Source: Vicia villosa
Taxonomy: Eukaryota; Streptophyta; Magnoliopsida; Fabales; Fabaceae
NCBI RefSeq assembly: GCF_029867415.1
Contig: NW_026705302.1
Coordinates: forward strand, 310,001-374,000
Direction of reading: 5' to 3'
DNA length: 64,000 nucleotides
Under the pieces are notes generated by a model. The model was not told the DNA's origin. It ran no database searches and saw nothing but the letters and a program-made list of their open reading frames with translations. Positions 12,455 to 21,442 of the stretch are shown one piece after another. Within the stretch, counting starts at the first letter, position 1. Each line of letters opens with the position of its first letter. The translations under genes were made by a program, and so were the position numbers.

Positions 12455-12480
12455 AGGCTGAAAACCTGAAAAGGCAGTCT
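12455..12480 (+). ncRNA. Ogre 3' UTR RNA hairpin 3 (copy in Ogre-1)
   Basis: Same 26-nt plan with outer stem AGGCT/AGTCT (one G.U; perfect AGGCT/AGCCT in Ogre-2), bulge GAAAA, inner stem CCT/AGG, GAAA tetraloop and C bulge, then AGGCAAAA. Confidence 0.65.
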
Positions 12481-13718
12481 AGGCAAAAGTTAGGGAATAA
12501 AGCGTACAACTATGTTTCGTTTGGCTACCTACTCATCTTCAAGGTTCAACACATCAAAGACACCGATCAGTCCAATCACTTTCTTCCAACAAGTGAGGGA
12601 TGAGATGGTCGAAGACAGATTGGCAATAGCAGAATTGAAACTTGACTGGATTGTTTTCACATAGCTATTTCTCTTTATAAGTACTTTTCAAAGTTTTATG
12701 ACAATTTCCTACTACTGGGATTTTTGTCTCCTTGTACTAATCAGCCTATTATGGCTCTTTTTCAAAAAAAAATCAATGCAGCTCAGGCTCAAAAATTAAC
12801 ATTTTCACTTTTTCTGTTTTGAATACGTAAACGTCCCAATGATAATTTTGAATGAACATGTGCATTTGAATATGATTGATGTATACCAGAAAAACAGGAA
12901 TAGCATTCAGGTAATGTCCCAATCATTTGGACATCATCCCGAAACCAGCATTAGAAGAAAAATCCCCAACAGAGATGCATTTCTCAGCAAATTCCTCAAT
13001 GAGATTTCTCTCTCTCACAAAGTGATTCGAGAAATCTTACTCCCCAGCAGGACTGTTCAAGAGTGCTATCCCCAGAAAGTGTGGTCTCCACACCAGAACT
13101 TGGTCAAATAGTGCATCGGAGGATTATGCATCTTCCTCATTCCCACTTCAAAGGGCATCAAAGTCGGAACTTTCAAATTACCTTTCATCCCCAAACGGTA
13201 GTCAAAGATCCTTCAACAGAGCACCTTGGTTCTCAAAGAAGGTCCCCCAGCCGAGTATACTCGAGCAAGACGACAAAAATCATCAACGGTCACAATGCCT
13301 TCATTTCCAAATGGCTAGCGGGGATTTATTTTCCCAACCAGAAGCTTGATACGCTCAAGACTGCATAAGTCATACATCATACATCATACATCACACATTA
13401 TACATAATATATCATACGCATATTCATACACAGCATATAATGTTTCATGACAAACGCATACATAACATGCATATTTCTCCTTTAGTTCAAAAATCTCATA
13501 CATTACATGCATCATGACATTGCATGACGCTAACTTGATTTTTTTTCAGGTGGACGAATATCCTCAGCAAAGTTGTTCTTGATCACATACAGTGTTCCCC
13601 TGAATTCTATTCAGACAAACATTCCTCTCAGATATAATCAAGCCGAAGGTTCATTCTGAAGAGATCTCTCTTTCAAAATCACCTATCAACTCAAAAACAA
13701 GCAACACAGATCTAAGTC
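12481..13718 (+). other. Ogre-1 3' untranslated region
   Basis: Non-coding stretch between the hairpin array and the minisatellite, collinear with 35301-36579 of Ogre-2. It contains a CATACATCA-rich microsatellite at about 13370-13420 and a T-tract plus CAG (TTTTTTTTCAG) ending at 13550 that resembles a 3' splice site. Short ORFs at 12839-13368 carry no recognisable domain and are not maintained between copies. Confidence 0.75.
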
Positions 13719-14280
13719 GATACCTTGGACGGTTCCAGAACAATCTACCATCAAAGATCTAAAGCTGATACCTCAGAAGGTTCCAGAACGATCTACCATC
13801 AAAGATCTAAAGCTGATACCTCAGACGGTTCCAGAACGATCTACCATCAAAGATCTAAAGCTGATACCTCAGACGGTTCCAGAACGATCTACCATCAAAG
13901 ATCTAAAGCTGATACCTCAGACGGTTCCAGAACGATCTACCATCAAAGATCTAAAGCTGATACCTCAGAAGGTTCCAGAACGATCTACCATCAAAGATCT
14001 AAAGCTGATACCTCAGACGGTTCCAGAACGATCTACCATCAAAGATCTAAAGCTGATACCTCAGACGGTTCCAGAACGATCTACCATCAAAGATCTAAAG
14101 CTGATATCTCAGAAGGTTCCAGAACGATCTGCCATCAAAGATCTAAAGCTGGTACCTCAGACGATTCCACAACGATCAATTTTCAAAATCTAAAGCGGAA
14201 AAACTTTGGACAGTTCCGTAATGATCATCCTCCAAGACTTAAAGCGGTAACCTCGGACGGTTCCGAAACAGTCAACGCAG
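13719..14280 (+). repeat. 48-bp minisatellite in Ogre-1 3' UTR
   Basis: About nine near-identical 48-bp units (GATACCTCAGACGGTTCC ... AAAGATCTAAAGCT), then two to three degenerate units. Because 48 is a multiple of 3, the array reads open as a 16-residue repeat (GSRTIYHQRSKADTSD), which explains the 194-codon ORF at 13725-14309. It is not evidence for a protein. Tandem repeats in the 3' UTR of Tat/Ogre elements are established and can seed satellite DNA. Confidence 0.92.
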
Positions 14281-15089
14281 AGGTTTTCAAATCCTTCATC
14301 AAAATATAATCAATGGATTCATTCTGATGAACAAATCATCGACACATTTGCCAGATGGCATCTGAAAGCCCATCTCAGGTAATGTTTCAATCTGCCAACA
14401 ACATTTCTTAGACAAACATTCAAAGACAAATTCCAGCATCACTTCCGGTGGAGGTAAGTGCAAATTTTCAGGGCATCTAAAATATTCAATCATCTTCTAC
14501 CTTCAGAATCCAAACGGTCTATTCAGGTTTAAGAAGATTGAATAGGGGCAACTGTTATACCCCAAAATTTGCCCTGCATCTTTTTTCAGAAGACTTCTAT
14601 CTAAAAATTAAGAGTTTCATATAATCTTGGATTTTATCCCATAAATATCCTGATTTATGAATACTCGGTTTTTAGAATTTTTCTTATACGGTATTTTGGC
14701 TCGCTGTTGAATTTATTCTTACACAAACGCCAGTTACTGTTTATCATTTCACACGCTATTTATTTGAGATTTATTTACAGACAAATAGTACTGACGCAAT
14801 TGGTACATAATTAAATCTTTTTGCAGGCACAGAGTCCGGGGACTCAGACTGTACTGGTAACAAGTAAATTATTATTAACTTTTGTTTCCCACTAATTTTG
14901 TACTATATTCTATTATTTTCAAAATCTTTTTCTTTCTCTTTCTTTCAAAATCAAATCCTAACTTTATTCTATATATCTCTTTTTTCAAACCCTACCATAC
15001 ACTTTCTTTCAAATCCTACTGCCACTCAAATTTTCCTTTTTTGTACGGAATCACTTCATTCCCCAACATCTCTATCCTTCTTTTCACTC

Positions 15090-15097
15090 TATAAATA
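15090..15097 (+). promoter_or_regulatory. TATA box upstream of Ogre-1 LTR micro-ORF
   Basis: TATAAATA in context CACTCTATAAATACCTCTC, 100 bp before the micro-ORF ATG. The same motif and spacing occur in both Ogre-2 LTRs. Confidence 0.6.
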
Positions 15098-15189
15098 CCT
15101 CTCATTTTTTTCATAAATTCTCACATCAAATTTTAACTCATCTCTCAAATTTTTGCTTCATATTCATTCTCTCTTCTTCCCCGGCAAAA

Positions 15190-15357
15190 ATGGCGAAGCG
15201 GATGGAAACGTGTTTTCTTATGGTCATCACCGTCGTGGTGGTAATCATGTCCTTCTTCTGTCTGCATAGTCCTGAAAAGTGTGGACCTGGGTTGTTTACA
15301 CTCCCAATCATTTATATGTTCTTATTTGTAGCATGGGTTATTAATCGTCATTCTTAA
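15190..15357 (+). CDS. 55-residue two-TM micro-ORF in Ogre-1 LTR
   Basis: ATG in a good plant context (AAAAATGGCG) opens a 55-codon frame ending TAA. The product has a short charged N-terminus (MAKRMET), a hydrophobic stretch at residues 8-25 (CFLMVITVVVVIMSFFCL), a loop HSPEKCGPG with a cysteine, and a second hydrophobic stretch at about 35-51, ending NRHS. It would be a membrane hairpin. I recognise no family. All three complete Ogre LTRs in the window keep the frame without indels. Ogre-1 versus the Ogre-2 5' LTR shows about six silent and six replacement changes, fewer replacements than neutral drift predicts. Function and expression are unknown. Confidence 0.55.
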   Translation: MAKRMETCFLMVITVVVVIMSFFCLHSPEKCGPGLFTLPIIYMFLFVAWVINRHS

Positions 15358-15737
15358 AGTTTGTCGTATCTTTTATTTTTTAACGTACCGTTTACTCGTC
15401 GTACTGTTCATTAAAATATGTAATATTTGTACTGTCAGTATTAAATGTCGTACTATCTGTCGTACTGTTGTTTAATTATTAAGATAATATTTTGTGTGTT
15501 TTCTGCAAGTTAAATATTTATTTTTCTGTGCATTAAATGTTTTTCAGGGTTATTATCGGTAATTTTGCTCGCATACAGTATATATTATTTATTTATTATG
15601 TCTGTGTTGTTCTAACAACTCATGTAAATAAATTTTCACCATTAATACAACAAAAAAAAAAACAAAAAAAGAAAAAAAAATTAACTTTGACTGTTGAATT
15701 TTCACTATAATTGCTACGTTAATGTCTGAACAGTCAG

Positions 15738-16436
15738 TTGACAGTCAAACCCGCTGACAGTGCAATTCTCCGTGTTTTGTACCATCAATCAAATCAATCT
15801 TTTGCATTTCAAAATTCCAAGATTTTTGTTCTAGAAGTCTTCTGAATATCACATGATTAGCAGAGACTCAGCACTGCACAAAAATCAGGTACGCTTAACT
15901 GTCTCCTACGCGAACAGTCCATAACTAGGGTTTTTGTTTTTTTCAGGAGAACAAGTTTTTGAGACCTCAAATGGATTTCATGGACCTCCATATATCTCAA
16001 AGTACCACCACACAAATTTTCAAACTTCAAATTCGCTCAGACGCACAGTTAGCAGCTCAAACAGTCAACAGACGACCCGGTTGACCAAAAAGTCAACAGA
16101 CAGTCAAAAATGAAATTTTTTGTCAACATCCATATTTTGTCAAAAGATTCATCATTTGATCATTGGTTGATCATAATTCATCAAGGAAGGATCAAAAATC
16201 AACAAAACCCTAAGTTTCAAAATTAGGGTTTTCTCCTAAAAAGTCAACTGAACTTTGACTGGTCATAACTCTCTCATCCTTCATCCAAAAAATTCAAACC
16301 AAAGCTCATTTTGAAGGAAATTCAATTATCTTTCAAATGCAATTGGTCCCATGGTCATTAGATTCACCATTTGAAAATTATGAACCAAGACATTACAGGT
16401 CATTTTCAAAGTCAACAAAAAGTGGTTTTTTGTCAA
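15738..16436 (+). promoter_or_regulatory. TTGAC (W-box core) cluster in Ogre LTR
   Basis: About a dozen TTGAC/GTCAA cores in 700 bp, some extended as TTGACC or TTGACT. Chance predicts one to two. TTGAC is the core recognised by plant WRKY factors. The block lies upstream of TATA box 2 (16974) and is conserved in Ogre-2 at about 21820-22517 and 38467-39170. Regulation by WRKY proteins is inference. Confidence 0.45.
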
Positions 16437-16973
16437 AGGCCATAACATCAAGATAACTTCTCCAAATGAAAAAAAGTTTCCAAAGTGGCTTGTAGAGGAC
16501 ATCTTGAGGTTTCTAAAAAGTACAAGAACTCCTTCATATGATAAAAATTGAGGGATTTATGCCTTGTTGAAGTTGGCTATTTTTTGGGAAAATGCATGAA
16601 ATCAACATTGACCAAAAGTGTTTTTTTCCAAAGGAGACCAAATTTCCATGATCCAAACATGTTTCTAACAATGCTAAGGGCCTCCCATGATCAACCAAAG
16701 ACCCATAACATTTTATTTCTTTTTTTGGTTTAATTTTATTACATTTAAGATTAAATTAAAAAAAGAAATGGAAGGATAATGTTATGTGGCTTGGATTTTA
16801 AGCTAAGGTCATCAAGAAACATTCAACTCTGCCACAAGAAGCTAGTACAGCAGAAGAGAGTGGAAAAATCAAGCCATGGTTGCTTGAATTCAAAGCTACA
16901 TATGTTATAATATTCAAAAATTCAACAAAATCATCAATGCTTCCTAGCTTAGTTTTTAAGCACTTTCTTTGCC

Positions 16974-16980
16974 TATAAAT
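16974..16980 (+). promoter_or_regulatory. TATA box 2, likely Ogre genomic promoter
   Basis: TATAAAT in TTTGCCTATAAATGAAG, about 2.4 kb into the LTR and 2.3 kb before its end. Matching sites are 1652-1658, 23064-23070 and 39712-39718. The half-way position and following leader-like sequence make it the better candidate for genomic RNA initiation, which is not demonstrated here. Confidence 0.5.
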
Positions 16981-19023
16981 GAAGTGTAACACTTCATCAA
17001 GAAAAAGAGACAAGATCAGAACCAAACCTATGCTTGTAACTCACTTGTAACACATTTGAAATTTTCAAAGAAACTTGAAATTCGATTTCAGTTTAAGTCA
17101 TTTTTAATCCTAACTAAACACTCAAACATCATCTCTGAGCATCATTGAACCTGTTCCAATCAGTTTCAAGCTTTGAAACACAAATAATCGAGCACCATAG
17201 CTCACGGTTTGTGCAAACAAAAACTTAACAAAATCTCATCATACACTCACATCTAGCACGATGTAATCATATATTTGAATTTAGTTCATTGTTCTGATCG
17301 TTTCTGGATGGTTAATTGAAGTTTGAACATGTATCCATGAAGATACCATTTTAGGGTTCTTGAACTCTATTTTAGGGTTTTTCTTAAAAGCCAAAATTAG
17401 ACAAAATTAAGGGCATGGTTGAATTCAGTGAATCATGACGAATCAAATGGATATGTCGCGAAACATTTCTATGCTTGTTTACCCCTATTCGCTATTTTGC
17501 AGGATGAGTTTCATCTATTACAACGCTTTTTGGCAAAAAAATGCTATTAAAAGTATTGGCTGGAGGTTAAGACGAAGGCGTGGCGCCATCTGATTGGCCA
17601 GTTTGAAAAAGCGCGCGTTTTGTCTTATTCTCGGATCTGATGCTTCGCTGACTAGACTATTTTCATGCGCCACACGTCCTTGTCCATTAGATCATTTTAA
17701 TTCTCTCATCTAACGCTCCTTGTCTTGCAGGTTCACCATAGACCCTAGGGGTTTGCCACACATGATTATTGTTTTATATATTTTCTATTTTATTTTATTT
17801 TCTTTACAAAATTAATTTAAAATAGTTTCAAAAATCAAAAAAATATAATAAAAATATTTCTAGGTTTATAAAATAATCTATTATTTTTTTGACAAAAAAA
17901 TATTTTATTTTTCTTAATAATTAAAATATTTTGTTTAATTAATTAGTATATATTTATATATTTGCCTTTTAATTATTCAACCAATCAAAAAATCATAAAT
18001 TTTTTTTTCTTTATATTAAATTTAGTTTAGATATTTTAGACTAATTTTGTACATATTTAGAATATTTTTCTCTTTAAGTTTTAATTATTTATGTAATTAT
18101 TTGCATAATTATATGTTATTTAACTTAATAGTTTTCAAAACAATTTCAAAAATTCCAAAAAAAATAGTTTTATTTTAAAATTAATTAATAAGCATTTTGA
18201 ACATATTTTAAACTTAATTTTTAGGTTTAAATTTTATTTCTACCTTTTTCCTCATTTTAATTAAATTAATCATGCATTAATTCTAATTAAAATCAAATAT
18301 ACAAAAAATCCAAAAATATTTCTTTTATCTTATTGCAATTTAAATTCCTAGATAAAGTGTATAGGTTGTCAAATTCATGTAAATAGCGTAGTTTACATTT
18401 CCCGCACAATCGATGTAATAACGTATATTTACTTTCCGCATTTTACATTCCGCATTTTAATTCCAGCACATATAAAACTGCGTGTATGTCAAGAATAAAA
18501 ACTGAAGCGTTAGATCACTAACTTCAAAGATAAAATATCTGAATCAAAACACAATCACATTTGCACCTCTTAGGGTGATCCCTCTTTTACTCTTTTCAAA
18601 ATCAAAATCAAATTCTACTGTTTCAAATGCAAAAAATCGAACTTTCGTTTACATCCGGTGAAAGGAGAATTTTCTAAAGGAAATAGGAAAAGACCTTATA
18701 ACTTAGGGTAGACCTCCTAATTTGCTTGCTCAAATCAAAACAAACAAATGTCTCATATATCATTGTTTTCAAAATAAAACTTTCAAAAAAAAAAGACAAT
18801 ACTTGGTATATATCCAAACAAGGATTATTACGAAGTTAACGTTCTTTTTTTTTTCAAAACATCTTTCGAAAGATAAAACACTTTGTATACATCCGCACAA
18901 GGATCATTACAAAGTCAATTTACAAAGGTATTTGAAACCACATACAAGCATTTCAAGGCAAGAGAAAAAAAATGATTCAAAACAAGTGAGCTAAGCAAAC
19001 TAAGAGCCCATGGATAACCATGG

Positions 19024-19055
19024 ATACAAAGGGTGCTAACACCTTCCCTTTGTAT
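19024..19055 (+). other. conserved U5 hairpin of Ogre LTR
   Basis: ATACAAAGGG pairs with CCCTTTGTAT around a 12-nt loop. The same structure is at 3705-3736, 25160-25192 and 41804-41836. It lies about 185-215 bp before each LTR end and could act in RNA 3' processing or reverse transcription. Confidence 0.6.
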
Positions 19056-19239
19056 AACCAACCCCCTTACCCAGAATTTCTTAAAGGTCTTTTTCTGTTT
19101 CTTTTATAAACCTTTCCTTAATTGGATAAAATAAAAGTCGGTGGCGACTCTCTGATTTTTCAAAAACACAAAAGCAAAGAGAAGAGTGTCAGTTCGTATA
19201 TCTCTCCACGAGAGGTATGGTAAAAAACCGAGGGCGACA

Positions 19240-20622
19240 AACATTTATAAGATTGATCTTTCTGATCTTAAGAATCAAAAGGTTACTTGCCTTATGTCTG
19301 TTAGTGAAGAGCAGTGGGTCTGGCACAGAAGATTAGGTCATGCTAGTTTGAGGAAGATTTCTCAGATTAACAAACTTAATCTGGTCAGAGGACTCCCTAA
19401 TCTGAAATATAAATCAGATGCTCTTTGCGAAGCATGTCAGAAAGGGAAGTTTTCAAAACCTGCATTCAAGTCTAAAAATGTTGTCTCTTCCTCTAGGCCG
19501 CTAGAACTTCTGCACATTAATCTTTTTGGCCCAATCAAAACAGCATCAATCAGAGGAAAGAAATATGGATTAGTTATAGTAGACGACTATAGTAGATGGA
19601 CATTGATAAAGTTCTTGAAACACAAGGATGAGTCACATACTGTGTTCTTTGACTTCTGCACTCAGATTCAATCTGAGAAGGAATGCAAAATCATAAAGGT
19701 CAGAAGTGATCATGGTGGTGAATTTGAGAACAGATTCTTTGAAATTTATTTCAAAGAAAATGGTATTGCCCATGATTTCTCTTGTCCTAGAACTCCACAC
19801 CAAAATGGAGTTGTAGAACGAAAGAATAGGACTCTACAAGAAATGGCCAGAACCATGATCAATGAAACCAATATGGCTAAGCATTTCTGGGCAGAAGCGA
19901 TTAACAATGCATGTTACATTCAGAATAGAATCTCCATAAGACCTATTCTAAATAAGACTCCTTATGAATTATGGAAGAACAGAAAGCACAACATTTCTTA
20001 TTTCCATCCATTTGGATGTGTATGCTATATTCTAAATACTAAAGATCATCTGCATAAGTTTGAATCTAAAGCTCATAAGTGTTTTCTACTTGGATATTCT
20101 GAACGCTCAAAAGGCTACAGAGTATACAATACTGAAACTCTTATAGTTGAAGAATCAATCAATATCAGATTTGATGATAAGCTTGGTTTTGAAAAGCCAA
20201 CGCAGTTTGAGAATTTTGCAGATATTGATATCTCTAACTCAGATTAAGAAGAACCCAGAAGCAAAGTTTCAGAAGATCAAGTTGCTGCCTCTTTAGAGAA
20301 TCTCAGAATATCTAAAGAGCCAACACCTATAAGATCTTCTAGACTCAACTCTGCTCATCCAGAAGATGTTATCATTAGAAAGAAAGATGATCCTATCAGA
20401 ACAAGAGCATTCCTTAAGAACAAAGCAGAATGTCAATTTGGTCTAGTATCTCTGATTGAGCCAACTTCGGGTGATCAAGCTCTGGAAGATGCTGACTGGA
20501 TAATTGCCATGCAAGAAGAACTAAATCAGTTTACAAGGAATGATGTTTGGGATCTGGTTCCAAAACCAAAAGGATTTAACATCATTGGAACAAAGTGGGT
20601 CTTCAGAAACAAGCTAAGCGAG
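19240..20622 (+). pseudogene. SIRE copia integrase and start of RT
   Basis: Left part of the SIRE pol gene, from the GAG-pre-integrase motif WHRRLGHAS through the integrase core (VDDYSRW, RSDHGGEF, GVVERKNR) and its C-terminal copia region (HPFGCVCYIL, FLGY-type FLLGYSERSKGYRVY), to the RT N-terminus (NDVWDLVPKP, GTKWVFRNKL). The first catalytic Asp is Asn (AAT 19519-19521). TAA at 20245 interrupts the linker between integrase and RT; the frame continues beyond it. The gene is cut by Ogre-1 on its left and by Ogre-2 at 20622, and resumes at 42017 in the same frame. SIRE gag and protease lie outside the window. Confidence 0.93.
20618..20622 (+). repeat. Ogre-2 target-site duplication, left
   Basis: GCGAG directly precedes the LTR TG at 20623. 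The identical 5-mer follows the 3' LTR at 42012-42016. Confidence 0.96.
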
Positions 20623-21172
20623 TGTTATACCCCAAAATTTGCCCGCATCTTTTTCAAAAAAGAAGGCAATAGACTTCTGTCTAAAAATTGAGAGTTTCAT
20701 ATAATCTTGGATTTTATTTCATAAATATCCTGATTTTATGAATACTCGGTTTTTAGAATTTTTCTTATACGGTATTTTGGTTCGCTGTTGAATTTATTCT
20801 TACACAAACGCTAATTACTGTTTATCACTTCACACACGCTGTTTATTTGAGATTTATTTGCAGATAAATAGTACTGACGCAATTGGTACATAATTAAATT
20901 TTTTTGCAGGCGCAGAGTCCGGGGATTCAGACTGTACTGGTAACGAGTAAATTATTATTAGTTTTTGTTTCCCACTAATTTTTGTACTATATTCTATTAT
21001 TTTCAAAATCTTTTCCTTTCTTTTCAAATCTCTTTCTTTCAAAATCAAATCCTAATACATCTCTCTTTTCAAACCCTACCATACACTTTCTTTCAAATCC
21101 TACTACCACTCAAATTTTCCTTTTTGTACGGAATCACTTCATTCCCCAACGTCTCTATCCTTCTTTTCACTC

Positions 21173-21180
21173 TATAAATA
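21173..21180 (+). promoter_or_regulatory. TATA box upstream of micro-ORF, Ogre-2 5' LTR
   Basis: TATAAATA, 102 bp before the ATG at 21275; equivalent to 15090 and 37819. Confidence 0.6.
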
Positions 21181-21274
21181 CCTCTCATTTTTTTTTCATA
21201 AATTCTCACATCAAATTTCAACTCATCTCTCAAATTTCTACCTCATATTTATTTTCTCTTCTTCCCCGACAAAA

Positions 21275-21442
21275 ATGGCGAAGTGGATGGATACGTGTTT
21301 TCTTATGGTCATCACCGTCGTGGTGGTAATCATGTCCTTTTTCTGTCTGCATAGTCCTGAGAAATGCGGACCTGGGTTGTTTACACTCCCAATCATCTAT
21401 ATGTTGCTATTTATAGCATGGGTTTTTAATCGTCATTTTTAA
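21275..21442 (+). CDS. 55-residue two-TM micro-ORF, Ogre-2 5' LTR
   Basis: Same frame, length and organisation as the Ogre-1 copy: MAKWMDT N-terminus, hydrophobic residues 8-25, HSPEKCGPG loop, second hydrophobic stretch at 35-51, ending NRHF. Differences from Ogre-1 are scattered point changes with no indels, whereas the flanking LTR shows many length differences. If TATA box 1 is used, this would be the first ORF on the transcript. Unrecognised family. Confidence 0.55.
   Translation: MAKWMDTCFLMVITVVVVIMSFFCLHSPEKCGPGLFTLPIIYMLLFIAWVFNRHF

Larger units (their letters stand above)
4573..19239 (+). mobile_element. Ogre-1, 5'-truncated Ty3/gypsy Tat-lineage element
   Basis: Begins abruptly in the spacer between ORF1 and gag (matching about 27430 in Ogre-2), so the 5' LTR, primer-binding site, leader and ORF1 are absent. 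It then holds gag, aspartic protease, a 263-bp intron, RT, two RNase H domains, integrase, a 2.2-kb 3' UTR with a minisatellite, a purine-rich tract ending ATAGGGGCAAC, and a 4.69-kb 3' LTR. The LTR ends at 19239 and is followed by AACAT, presumably one half of its target-site duplication. It is inserted in the SIRE element upstream of the integrase core. Gene order and intron position match the published legume Ogre family. Confidence 0.93.
14553..19239 (+). repeat. Ogre-1 3' LTR
   Basis: Starts TGTTATACCCC and ends GGGCGACA, 4687 bp. From 5' to 3' it holds a pyrimidine-rich region, TATA box 1 with the micro-ORF, a TTGAC-rich block, TATA box 2 at 16974, a leader-like region, a long AT-rich block (17770-18300) and a conserved hairpin at 19024-19055. 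The central part (about 16760-17740) differs strongly from Ogre-2, while both ends match well. Confidence 0.93.

Noticed and set aside
12344..12480. H-type pseudoknot using CCT and the downstream AGG
   Set aside because: Pairing is possible, but a zero-length third loop makes it sterically doubtful; the simple hairpin with GAAA tetraloop explains the pattern better.
13725..14309. 194-codon repetitive ORF as a protein gene
   Set aside because: Open only because the 48-bp repeat is a multiple of three; the Ogre-2 counterpart is not open.
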